Shown: one piece after another, positions 35,841 through 43,727 of the stretch | Layout: each line of letters opens with the position of its first letter | Numbering within the stretch: position 1 is the stretch's first letter | NCBI GenBank assembly: GCA_965199245.1 | Contig: CBDAQP010000003.1 | Span: 434,001 to 498,000, forward strand | DNA from: Carbonatibacter sp965199245 | GTDB taxonomy: Bacteria > Pseudomonadota > Alphaproteobacteria > Kiloniellales > Kiloniellaceae | Length of the DNA: 64,000 nucleotides | Reading direction: 5' to 3' | The notes under the pieces: generated by a model | The model's input: the letters and a program-made list of their open reading frames with translations, nothing else | Told to the model about the DNA's origin: nothing | Database searches by the model: none | Position numbers and translations under genes: made by a program

Positions 35841-37280
35841 ATGTCGCGCATTGGAATGAGCATGCCTGGAATTCCCCAAGGGAAGCTTATAATTGAGGAG
35901 CTACCCCCAAACTGTGCTAGGGTTTTTTATATCCCACCAGATGAAAAACTCCCTCAGTCAGGGGCTTACGCCGACGAAGCTGACGAAGCTGACGAAGCTG
36001 ACGAACATCGCACTCAAATTATGTTTATCAATGGTCAAGATAAGTCTATCACAGTGTTTCCAACCAACACACTTGCCGGTCACAACGATTTTTTAAAACA
36101 AAAATACAGCCAGATTAAACGCATCACCATCAAAGGAACCAGCCTTTGGAATTCAGACTTTGGATGGACGATACCTTACTTCGCCGAAGAAGTTATGGAA
36201 CTGTTAGAGAATCTGCCGTCAGGTTTCATCAAGAACTTCGACTACGGTCTTGGCCTAGCAAAAGATTATCGGTTTATAGTTGAGGCTGTTGAAAGTCTTT
36301 CCAAGTGCACGGAGATCATGATCTCAAAATCAGAACCCACGTCAATTTCTGAAAATAGAGAAATCTTCACTATTTCAGCAACTGATTTTGAGTGCGCTCG
36401 GAAAAAGCTGAACAGCATTACACGTATATGTCAAACTGCGGCTAGATCCGTCAAAGATGTCAGCACCTATAACATTTTAGCTGAAAGCCTGGGCCTTCCA
36501 GAAAAGACTGCACAATCGGGCCGACACCCTTTACGGAAATTCTTTACATCTACGGCACAAGGACAAGAACCCCTAGCTGACAATGAACAAGAAGCTGTCC
36601 TCAGCACCATAACAAGGCACACCAAGTCGATTGCGGAGACAAAGCCTGAGAGCCTTGCAAAACTTCGAGGGAACATTGAACTTGTCACCTTGGAAAGGTT
36701 AAGCGAACGCTACGCTGAAATGCTACGCAAAAAGCTAAAAGAAAGTAGCTGGCAAGAATTTTTCCACGAAAATCCCTTTATTTTAAATATGGCGTTTGGC
36801 TATCCCGTCATTAAAGTACAGGATCAAGCTTCTGTTGGCGGGCGGAAAATATCCGGCTCAGGCGAGAAATTTTCAGATTTCCTTGTAAAAAACAGCCTCA
36901 CCAACAACACCGCTATTTTTGAGATTAAAACTCCGCATGCCGTATTGCTGAATAAAAAACCATTCCGAGAAGGTGTTTATACGCCATCAGCTGAGCTTTC
37001 AGGTTCGATCAACCAAGCCCTCGATCAAAAGTATCAATTCCAATCCCAAATTGCTCAAATCAAAAACAATAGTCGTATCTATGACATAGAATCATACTCT
37101 GTTCATTGCAACCTTATAATTGGGACAATGCCCTCTGGTGACGATCAGCTGAAGTCCTTTGAAATTTTTCGCCGAAATTCAAAGGACGTAGAAATCGTCA
37201 CATTCGATGAACTATTGGAAAAATTAAAACAGCTAAAAAATTTTCTGCTTACCGCTGACAGAGATGCTGTTGCTCTTTAG
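35841..37280 (+). CDS. sduA: Shedu-type defence nuclease (DUF4263)
   Basis: A 479-residue protein whose last 180 residues are the DUF4263 domain that defines the single-gene antiphage system Shedu: SWQEFFHENPFILNMAFGYP, then GEKFSDFLVKN (Asp near residue 345) and AIFEIKTP (E-x-K near 361), a PD-(D/E)xK nuclease core, then ELSGSINQALDQKYQF. The N-terminal 280 residues are an unrecognised sensor region with ADEADEADEADEHR, coded by 9-base repeats at 35973-36008. ATG 35841 is preceded by AGAGGGG. The gene and its 237-base leader are AT-rich and sit between guaA and the ribosomal protein operon, so acquisition by transfer is likely. No DNA-transfer genes are seen next to it. Confidence 0.85.
   Translation: MSRIGMSMPGIPQGKLIIEELPPNCARVFYIPPDEKLPQSGAYADEADEADEADEHRTQIMFINGQDKSITVFPTNTLAGHNDFLKQKYSQIKRITIKGTSLWNSDFGWTIPYFAEEVMELLENLPSGFIKNFDYGLGLAKDYRFIVEAVESLSKCTEIMISKSEPTSISENREIFTISATDFECARKKLNSITRICQTAARSVKDVSTYNILAESLGLPEKTAQSGRHPLRKFFTSTAQGQEPLADNEQEAVLSTITRHTKSIAETKPESLAKLRGNIELVTLERLSERYAEMLRKKLKESSWQEFFHENPFILNMAFGYPVIKVQDQASVGGRKISGSGEKFSDFLVKNSLTNNTAIFEIKTPHAVLLNKKPFREGVYTPSAELSGSINQALDQKYQFQSQIAQIKNNSRIYDIESYSVHCNLIIGTMPSGDDQLKSFEIFRRNSKDVEIVTFDELLEKLKQLKNFLLTADRDAVAL
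35973..36008 (+). repeat. Nine-base tandem repeat in sduA
   Basis: GACGAAGCT three times, then the variant GACGAACAT, coding for an acidic ADE repeat in the N-terminal half of the Shedu protein. Frame-neutral. Confidence 0.9.
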
Positions 37281-37378
37281 CATTGGGTACGGCAACAGAG
37301 AGGTTGCGCGTAAACATCACTAACGCGCCGCTCAACCTTATTTTCTTAGAACGCCATAAAGATGATTGGTTTTTGTGC

Positions 37379-37597
37379 TTAACAAGAGATGTCCTCTCCA
37401 TCAACGCTACATCGCTCTACGATGTATTTGACGGCTTTCTTAAAGTCCCAATCCCTTCTCAACTCCCAATAATCCATTCCTGCAACTTTAGCATAGGCTT
37501 CCGAAACAAAAGATAACGCCTCACCATCAACCAGGCTCTTAGACATTACTCCCAAAGCGAATGCTGCACTCAACCCAATTAAAGTCATCCTCTTCAT
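37379..37597 (-). CDS. Small exported or membrane protein (72 residues), unknown
   Basis: The ATG at 37597 has a near-perfect AGGAGGTA at six bases, which selects this strand over the overlapping plus-strand ORF. The N-terminus MKRMTLIGLSAAFALGVMSK is a positively charged start followed by a hydrophobic stretch, i.e. a signal peptide or membrane anchor. The remainder (KVAGMDYWELRRDWDFKKAV, then YIVERCSVDGEDISC) is polar with two Cys. I recognise no family. It lies in the same AT-rich insert as sduA and converges with it, so it may be cargo of that insert. Confidence 0.6.
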   Translation of the reverse strand: MKRMTLIGLSAAFALGVMSKSLVDGEALSFVSEAYAKVAGMDYWELRRDWDFKKAVKYIVERCSVDGEDISC

Positions 37598-37708
37598 CTA
37601 TACCTCCTATCAGTGTGTTCGACCGCAACCGTAAACGCTACAGATATGCTAATTCCGCTAACTCGTAACGTCAACGATACTGCGGTGCTTCTGCAAAACT
37701 GCCACAAC

Positions 37709-37740
37709 GAAAAAAGAGGGATGAAATTTCTTTCATCCCT
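37709..37740 (-). terminator. Rho-independent terminator of rplM-rpsI
   Basis: AGGGATGAAA and TTTCATCCCT pair perfectly over ten bases around TTTC (37717-37740). On the minus strand, the direction of rplM-rpsI, the stem is followed by CTTTTTTC. It lies 33 bases after the rpsI stop. Confidence 0.85.
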
Positions 37741-37772
37741 TTGAAATTGTTGAAGAAATAACTCGTTCAATA

Positions 37773-38231
37773 TTAACGCTTGGAGAACTGGAAGCTCCGG
37801 CGGGCTTTGGCCTTGCCGTATTTTTTCCGCTCGACAACACGGGCATCGCGTGTGAGAAATCCCCGGGCCTTAAGCGCGGGGCGCAGGCCGGGTTCGTAGA
37901 GCGTCAGGGCGCGGGAAATACCGTGGCGAATCGCCCCGGCCTGACCGGACAGGCCACCGCCCTTGACAGTGGCGACGACATCAAACTGGTTGGTGCGATT
38001 AGCCGCTTCAAACGCCTGTGCAATAACCAAACGCAGGACAGGACGACCAAAATAGTCTGTTTGTTCGCGCCCATTGACTGTGACCTTGCCGGAACCGGGC
38101 TTAATCCAGACCCGCGCCACAGCATCCTTGCGCCGTCCTGTGGCATAAGAACGCCCCTGCGCGTCAATTTTTGGCACCACCTCAACCACGGGAGCGGCGA
38201 GGTCTTCAAGATTATTCAATATCTCAGCCAT
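37773..38231 (-). CDS. rpsI: 30S ribosomal protein S9
   Basis: Small-subunit protein whose C-terminal tail reaches the P-site tRNA. The 152-residue product has SYATGRRKDAVARVW, NGREQTDYFGRPVLR, GGGLSGQAGAIRHGISRAL and the conserved tail KKYGKAKARRSFQFSKR. A 30-residue N-terminal extension is normal for alphaproteobacteria. It follows rplM after three bases, the universal rplM-rpsI pair, and is followed by a terminator. Confidence 0.97.
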   Translation of the reverse strand: MAEILNNLEDLAAPVVEVVPKIDAQGRSYATGRRKDAVARVWIKPGSGKVTVNGREQTDYFGRPVLRLVIAQAFEAANRTNQFDVVATVKGGGLSGQAGAIRHGISRALTLYEPGLRPALKARGFLTRDARVVERKKYGKAKARRSFQFSKR

Positions 38232-38234
38232 TGT

Positions 38235-38699
38235 TTACAGGCTCCTTGTATTTTTTGAATTCCTGGCGGCGAGGTCAAGGGCCTCCGGCTGTTGCGCCGC
38301 GTGCGCGTGTTCTGCACCGGCATAGACACGCAGGTTTCTCATCTGCTGGTAGCCAAGCGGCCCCTTTGGAATCATGCGCTCAACCGCCTTGTGGATCACA
38401 CGCTCGGGGAAGCGGCCTTCGAGGATTTGACCAGCCGTGCGCTGTTTAATCCCGCCGGGATAGCCCGTGTGCCAGTAATAGACCTTGTCCGCATGCTTAT
38501 TGCCCGTCATGGCAACCTTGGCAGCATTGATAATAATGACGTTATCGCCACAATCCATATGGGGCGTATAGGTCGGTTTGTGTTTGCCACGCAGAATCTT
38601 CGCAACCTCGGCAGCAAGGCGACCAAGCACCAGACCTTCTGCATCGATTACGAACCATTTTTTTTCAATATCTGCTGGCTTGGCAGAAAAGGTTTTCAT
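38235..38699 (-). CDS. rplM: 50S ribosomal protein L13
   Basis: Early-assembling 50S protein. The 154-residue product starts at ATG 38699 (MKTFSAKPADIEKKWFVIDA) and has LGRLAAEVAKILRGKHKPTY, GDNVIIINAAKVAMTGNK and MIPKGPLGYQQMRNLRVYAG. The frame open to 38819 is upstream sequence without family similarity. First gene of the rplM-rpsI operon; the ribosome site before the ATG is weak. Confidence 0.97.
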   Translation of the reverse strand: MKTFSAKPADIEKKWFVIDAEGLVLGRLAAEVAKILRGKHKPTYTPHMDCGDNVIIINAAKVAMTGNKHADKVYYWHTGYPGGIKQRTAGQILEGRFPERVIHKAVERMIPKGPLGYQQMRNLRVYAGAEHAHAAQQPEALDLAARNSKNTRSL

Positions 38700-38903
38700 T
38701 GTTTTAGAACCACTGCAAGCTGTTTCATTAAAAACGAAGCAAACGCCACTCACCACAAGGATTATCTGCGAAAAGCGCGTTCGTGGCCCTGCTTTACCTG
38801 TGTGAAGCGGGCCTGTCAAATTATTTCACAGTGAAATAAAAATTATTTATAAAAAACAGAACTTTCTTTTTGTGGTATTAAGACACCCCAAAACCCCCGA
38901 AGA

Positions 38904-39550
38904 TCAAAAAAAATCGACCCCCCAAATGTTAATCATTTCCATGATGCGTTCTTCGATAAAACGCAGGGTGTTGACAACCTTCGTCACACGCTGTCCCGTA
39001 ATGTCCTGAAAATTGGAGGCTTAGAGGATTGTTGTCTATAGTTCACAATCTTGGCACAGACGACCTGAACATCCGGATCATCGTGCGCGTCGCGCGCCAG
39101 AGCCTGCGCCAGTTCCTCGATGCGCTCACTCGCATCCAGAATAATGTTGGTCGCATCCTCGGTGGCCATAAGAATAGAGTCAAGTTCGCTGGTTGCCTTG
39201 TTGACGTTGTCCTCGCCAGCAGAGGAGTACCTGATCTGTGAAATTTCACGATTGGTCTTTCCAATCATGCGTACCATCTGGGCGATTTCCAGGCGCACAT
39301 CCTCGTCATGATTGATCGACGATCCCTCGTGCGGACGCGCGCGCGGGAGGCTGCTGGGGGGCGGGAACCGACAGGGTGGAGAGGTTTTTTTGCAGGCCGG
39401 AGACAGAGGTCTTTAACGCAGAGAAATCACTTCGCAGATCATTGACACCTCAAACAACTGGAGGTTTGAAACCTTGCTATCTGCCGTCAGGCCGCGACGC
39501 AACCGCTGGATCCGCCCGGCAGAAAATTCGTTCCCAGGAATTGAATTCAT
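38904..39550 (-). pseudogene. cheZ: Broken cheZ (CheY-P phosphatase)
   Basis: CheZ removes phosphate from CheY in chemotaxis. Pieces of it lie in all three minus-strand frames in the right order. From right to left: an N-terminal segment with FSAGRIQRLRRGL (start about 39550), a frameshift near 39430 into DLRSDFSALKTSVSGLQKNL, and a second near 39325 into the segment coding VRLEIAQMVRMIGKTNREIS, YSSAGEDNVNKATSELDSIL and ATNIILDASERIEEL. Around 39010-39035 an insertion and a TAA replacing a Glu codon break the active helix before NFQDITGQRVTKVVNTLRF. The remnant ends with INIWGVDFF and TGA 38904-38906. At least four lesions make sequencing error an unlikely explanation. No other chemotaxis gene is in the window. 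Confidence 0.8.
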
Positions 39551-39694
39551 CTCAACTAATCGCTCCGACCAAGGGTTGACCGCCGTTTCCGACTTGACTG
39601 CCCCGGGCGACAATCAGACCGTAAAACGAAACTTCTATTGTTTTTCGTACCCTGTTCCACGACAGCAGGCAAGCCCCTTTCATCTCGGGCGGGG

Positions 39695-41473
39695 TCAACC
39701 GCGATAACGGTTCGTGAGGGGATAGCGGCGATCCCGGGCCAAATCGCGGGAGGTGACCTTGATCCCGGGGACGGACTGACGGCGTTTGTATTCCGCCCCC
39801 CTTAACAAAATCTGTACGCGGCGCACGGTCGCGGTCTCGAAACCGGCGGCAACAATTTGTTCCACCGCTTGTTCACCTTCGATGAGGCGGGCGAGGAGAG
39901 CATCCAGGACTGCATAGTCCGGCAGACTGTCCTGATCGGTTTGGTCAGGGCGCAATTCCGCCGAGGGCGGGCGCGTGATGATGGCATCGGGCATCACTGC
40001 CCCCTGCGGCCCCCGTAAAAAGCCCGATAAAAAACCCGTCTCACCGGGAAAAAGGGCATTACGCCAGCGGGCCAGATCAAAAACGCGCGTTTTATAGACG
40101 TCCTTGAGCACCGAAAAGCCGCCGCACATATCACCGTAAAGCGTGGCATACCCCACCGCCATTTCAGACTTGTTGCCTGTGGACAGCAACAGCGACCCGA
40201 ATTTATTGGACAGAGCCATCAAAATCAGCCCCCGTGTCCGTGCCTGAATGTTTTCTTCGGTCGTGTCGGGGGTCGTGTCGGGGGTCGTGTCGGCGGGGGC
40301 GGCCCCTCCAAATAGCGGTGCCAAAAGATCGGCAAAAGTTTTCATCGCCGGGGCAATCGACAAACTGTCATAGCGCACCCCCAACATCTGCGCCGCACGG
40401 GCCGCACAGTCACGCGAATCGACAGAGGTATAGGGCGAGGACATCATCACCAGACGCACGGCCTCCGGCCCGCAGGCATCAACCGCAATCGCCGCCGACA
40501 AGGCCGAGTCAATCCCCCCCGACATGCCAATGACCACAGAGGAAAAGCCATTCTTGTCCAAATAGTCACGTAAGCCCAGAACCAGCGCGGAATAGAGCGC
40601 GGCCTCCGCCGTGAGTTCGGCGCGAGGTCTCGTCAGAGCCTGGCATGACCAGCGGTCGCTGTTCTTGACCCAATCGGTGCAAAAAACCCCCTGTTCAAAG
40701 GCAGGCGCGGCAAAGACACAGGCCCCATCGGGATTGAGCACAAAAGAAGCCCCATCAAAAACCAGATCATCTTGCCCCCCGACCATATTGACATAGGCCA
40801 GGGGCCGCGCCCCTTCACGCACCCGTGCCTGTGCAACCTGCGCGCGCTGTTTGCCCTGTTCCCCATGCCAAGGCGAACCATTGAGGCAGAGCAAAATCTC
40901 CGCCCCGCCGGCCACTAACCCCGCGCAAACATGCGATTGCCACAGGTCTTCGCAGATCAAAAGTCCCAGCAACACCCCGCGAAAAGACAGCGGCCCCGCC
41001 GGGGAAGCGGGGCAAAAGACCCGCGCTTCGTCAAAAACGCCATAGTTACACAGACGCTGTTTGCCCCGCCAGCCCACGCACCGCGCGTCTGTGAGCAACA
41101 CAGCGGCATTATAGACTGGCGACCCAAGGGGGGAGGCCGCCTGCACAAAAGCGTTTTCGCCATTATCAAAGACGGGATTATCACCACACACAGGTGCACC
41201 GATCACAAGGCCGGGGCCGCCGTCAGCCGTATCGCGGGCCAGTTCATCAAGAGCCGCCGCGCAGTCGCGCAGAAAATCAGGTTGGAGAATCAGGTCTTCG
41301 GGGGGATAACCGCTCAAGGCCATTTCCGGCGTGATCAGTAAATCTGCCCCCTGCGCCTGCGCCCGGGCGGCCCGAATCATCGCCAGATTGCCCGCCAAAT
41401 CCCCCACCGTCGGATTGATCTGGGCAAAGGCGAGTCTCAATGATGGCGCAGACACAAACAAGCCCCCCGTCAC
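39695..41473 (-). CDS. nadE: Glutamine-dependent NAD+ synthetase
   Basis: Last step of NAD synthesis: amidates nicotinic acid adenine dinucleotide. The 592-residue protein has an N-terminal nitrilase-type glutaminase domain (E in LLITPEMALSGYP, K in GWRGKQRL, C in LGLLICEDLW) and a C-terminal synthetase domain with P-loop VIGMSGGIDSALSA and LLSTGNKSEMAVGYATLYGD. Its GTG start overlaps the sufE stop (GTGA). Oddity: a 12-base repeat at 40260-40295 codes for TTPDTTPDTT in the loop before ENIQARTRG, a functionally mobile region in the family. Confidence 0.95.
   Translation of the reverse strand: MTGGLFVSAPSLRLAFAQINPTVGDLAGNLAMIRAARAQAQGADLLITPEMALSGYPPEDLILQPDFLRDCAAALDELARDTADGGPGLVIGAPVCGDNPVFDNGENAFVQAASPLGSPVYNAAVLLTDARCVGWRGKQRLCNYGVFDEARVFCPASPAGPLSFRGVLLGLLICEDLWQSHVCAGLVAGGAEILLCLNGSPWHGEQGKQRAQVAQARVREGARPLAYVNMVGGQDDLVFDGASFVLNPDGACVFAAPAFEQGVFCTDWVKNSDRWSCQALTRPRAELTAEAALYSALVLGLRDYLDKNGFSSVVIGMSGGIDSALSAAIAVDACGPEAVRLVMMSSPYTSVDSRDCAARAAQMLGVRYDSLSIAPAMKTFADLLAPLFGGAAPADTTPDTTPDTTEENIQARTRGLILMALSNKFGSLLLSTGNKSEMAVGYATLYGDMCGGFSVLKDVYKTRVFDLARWRNALFPGETGFLSGFLRGPQGAVMPDAIITRPPSAELRPDQTDQDSLPDYAVLDALLARLIEGEQAVEQIVAAGFETATVRRVQILLRGAEYKRRQSVPGIKVTSRDLARDRRYPLTNRYRG
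40260..40295. repeat. Three in-frame 12-bp repeats in nadE
   Basis: GTCGTGTCGGGG at 40260-40271 and 40272-40283, and GTCGTGTCGGCG at 40284-40295. On the coding strand they give the TTPD repeat. Frame-neutral. Confidence 0.9.
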
Positions 41474-41895
41474 ACCGTACGTTGGGCCAAAGCCCGCATC
41501 CGCGCGACCAGGGACGCCAAACCATTGGCCCGATTGGAACTGAGGTGGCGGGCAAGGTCAAGCCGACCCAGTAAACTCTGCACATCAAAATCAATGATCT
41601 CCTGTGCATTTTTACCCGAAAAAATCGTCACCATCATCGCCGCCAGCCCCCGCACAATATCGGCATCACTGTCCGCGCGAAAATGTAGAAGCGGCGGGGT
41701 GTCCGCACTGAGCGTATAGACCAGCCAGACCTGTGACGTACAGCCCTGAACCCGGTTGGCCTCTGTTTTTTCTCCCGGACTTAAATTCTGTGCCTTGCGA
41801 CCCAGATCGATGATATAGCGGTAACGCTCTTCCCAGTCATCGAACAGGCTGAAATCTTCGATGAGGTCTTCGGCCCGGTCTTTTGGCGCAGTCAT
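41470..41895 (-). CDS. sufE: SufE-family sulfur acceptor
   Basis: SufE accepts persulfide sulfur from the cysteine desulfurase SufS and stimulates it during Fe-S assembly. The 141-residue protein has RYRYIIDLGRKAQNL, the persulfide Cys in NRVQGCTSQVWL, and the C-terminal helix LSSNRANGLASLVARMR. Length and motifs are standard. It is stitched by 4-base overlaps to the DAHP synthase gene upstream and to nadE downstream; no suf genes are nearby. Confidence 0.93.
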   Translation of the reverse strand: MTAPKDRAEDLIEDFSLFDDWEERYRYIIDLGRKAQNLSPGEKTEANRVQGCTSQVWLVYTLSADTPPLLHFRADSDADIVRGLAAMMVTIFSGKNAQEIIDFDVQSLLGRLDLARHLSSNRANGLASLVARMRALAQRTV

Positions 41896-43280
41896 GCCCG
41901 CTCTGCCCCTTGCTCTTGCGCCCCGCGCTCTTGACGTTCTTTTTTGAGATACTCGGAAATCAAAAAGGCCAATTCCAGTGACTGGCTGGCATTGAGGCGT
42001 GGATCGCAGTGAGTGTGATAGCGATCACCCAGATTTTCATCTGTGATCGCCTGTGATCCCCCGGTGCATTCGGTGACATCCTTACCCGTCATTTCAAAGT
42101 GTACGCCCCCGGCATAGGTTCCTTCGGCCTTGTGGACATCAAAAAATCCGCGCACTTCGCCCAGCACGGCATCAAAGGGACGGGTTTTGTAACCCGTTGT
42201 CGATTTAATGGTGTTACCGTGCATCGGATCGCACGACCACACCACCCTGGCCCCTCCCGATTTGACCCGACGCACCAAGGGAGGCAAAAAGTCATAAACC
42301 TTGTCACAGCCCATGCGCGCAATCAGCACCAAACGCCCGGCCTCATTGTGCGGGTTCAATGTTTCAATCAACCCCATCAGATCATCCGGACAGGTTGTCG
42401 GCCCGCATTTCAAACCAACCGGATTGTGAATGCCACGCATATATTCGACATGGGCCTCATCCCGGATCCGCGTCCGGTCACCAATCCACAACAGATGGGC
42501 CGAGGTATCATACCACTTACCCGTCAGGCTGTCTTCGCGCGTAAGGGCCTGTTCATAGTTCAGGAGCAACGCCTCGTGCGAGGTATAAAAATCCGTCTCT
42601 CGCAATTGGGCCGCGCTGTCCGCACTCACGCCACAGGCCGCCATAAAGGACAGCGATTCGGAAATGCGCTCGCACAAGCCCGCGTAGCGTTCACCCTGTG
42701 GACTGTCCTGAACAAAGTTGAGATTCCAGCGATGCAATTTATTCAGATCGGCAAAGCCCCCCTGAGCAAAGGCGCGGAGCAGATTCAAGGTCGCCGCCGA
42801 TTGGTTATAAGCCTGAACCAGGCGTTCAGGGTCGGGGGTTCGCGCCGCCGGGGTAAACTCAATCCCGTTGATATTGTCACCGCGATAGCTGGGGAGCTCG
42901 ACCCCGTCAATCGTTTCTGTCGGGGCCGAACGAGGTTTGGCAAACTGGCCCGCCATCCGCCCGACCTTGACAACCGGACAGGCCCCGCCAAAGGTGAGCG
43001 CAACCGCCATCTGAAGCATCACGCGAAAGGTATCACGAATAGAATCAGGATGAAATTCGGCAAAAGACTCGGCACAGTCGCCCCCTTGCAACAAAAAGGC
43101 CCGGCCCTCGGCCACGTCCCCCAATTGCTGACGCAACCGCCGCGCTTCACCCGCAAAGACCAGCGGCGGCAAGACCGAAAGGGTCTGTTCAACCGCCGCA
43201 AGCGCGGCCTTGTCCGGATAATCGGGAACCTGGCGGATTTTGCGGCTCCGCCAGGAAGACGGTGTCCAATGCGCAGTCAT
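41892..43280 (-). CDS. aroG: 3-deoxy-7-phosphoheptulonate synthase, class II
   Basis: Entry enzyme of the shikimate pathway, condensing PEP and erythrose 4-phosphate. The 462-residue product is the plant/mycobacterial-like class II type: FLLQGGDCAESFAEF, VKVGRMAGQFAKPRS, LLWIGDRTR, VGLKCGPTTCPDDLMG, VVWSCDPMHGNTI and the C-terminal TECTGGSQAI. Metal-binding Cys, His, Glu and Asp residues of these motifs are present. Start ATG 43280 is set by GAGGTC upstream; an in-frame extension to 43322 is possible. First of a three-gene coupled unit with sufE and nadE. Confidence 0.96.
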   Translation of the reverse strand: MTAHWTPSSWRSRKIRQVPDYPDKAALAAVEQTLSVLPPLVFAGEARRLRQQLGDVAEGRAFLLQGGDCAESFAEFHPDSIRDTFRVMLQMAVALTFGGACPVVKVGRMAGQFAKPRSAPTETIDGVELPSYRGDNINGIEFTPAARTPDPERLVQAYNQSAATLNLLRAFAQGGFADLNKLHRWNLNFVQDSPQGERYAGLCERISESLSFMAACGVSADSAAQLRETDFYTSHEALLLNYEQALTREDSLTGKWYDTSAHLLWIGDRTRIRDEAHVEYMRGIHNPVGLKCGPTTCPDDLMGLIETLNPHNEAGRLVLIARMGCDKVYDFLPPLVRRVKSGGARVVWSCDPMHGNTIKSTTGYKTRPFDAVLGEVRGFFDVHKAEGTYAGGVHFEMTGKDVTECTGGSQAITDENLGDRYHTHCDPRLNASQSLELAFLISEYLKKERQERGAQEQGAERA

Positions 43281-43341
43281 GACAAGACCTCGAGAATCAC
43301 AACAAAAATAAACGACGGGCATCTCCGATGACAGGAAACAC

Positions 43342-43616
43342 TCACGTCAAATAGATGGAGACGGCAATCGCCAAACCCACTCCCGCAACAGATATAATAA
43401 TTGTTCGGCTGTCGCCCCGGGCTTCTGTGCGAATATTGACAACCTTCGGATCAGCCTTGATTTTCTGCCCTGTTGCTCCTGATTTTTGCCGTGCCGAACG
43501 AAGACCGGCAATTCACGCACAACATTCGCGAAACGATCGGGCAAAAGAATCGGATAGCCGTTCAAACCTTTCTGAACAGCTTCCACAGGGTTTACCTTGT
43601 CCACAACGTCACTCAT
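43342..43616 (-). pseudogene. Small tail-anchored membrane protein with a -1 frameshift
   Basis: Not a recognised family. From ATG 43616 the frame reads MSDVVDKVNPVEAVQKGLNG and LLPDRFANVVRE, then loses one A: restoring it in GAATT (plus strand 43509-43514) gives IAGLRSARQKSGATGQKIKA, NIRTEARGDSRT and a C-terminal membrane span IIISVAGVGLAIAVSIYL ending at TGA 43342. About 92 residues in all. The C-terminal anchor and coherent second frame show this is the true gene rather than the unshifted 100-residue ORF. It lies upstream of the DAHP synthase on the same strand. Error in the sequence or a recent mutation are both possible. Confidence 0.6.
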
Positions 43617-43727
43617 CGTCATCTCACCCGCCCAATGCGCCCCACTCAACCAAAATGTGCCTCACTCAACCAACTGCTGGCCCCAGTTTAATTCAAATTC
43701 CGGTTTTGCTCAAGCACAGACCCTTGT

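Noticed and set aside
37283..37516. 77-residue plus-strand ORF after sduA
   Set aside because: No ribosome site, and it is antisense to the small exported protein that has a near-perfect AGGAGGTA.
38984..39298. Stand-alone 104-residue hypothetical protein
   Set aside because: It is the middle segment of the broken cheZ, with CheZ-like sequence continuing in other frames on both sides.
42099..43331. 410-residue plus-strand ORF
   Set aside because: Exactly antisense to the DAHP synthase gene; composition is that of a GC-rich shadow frame.
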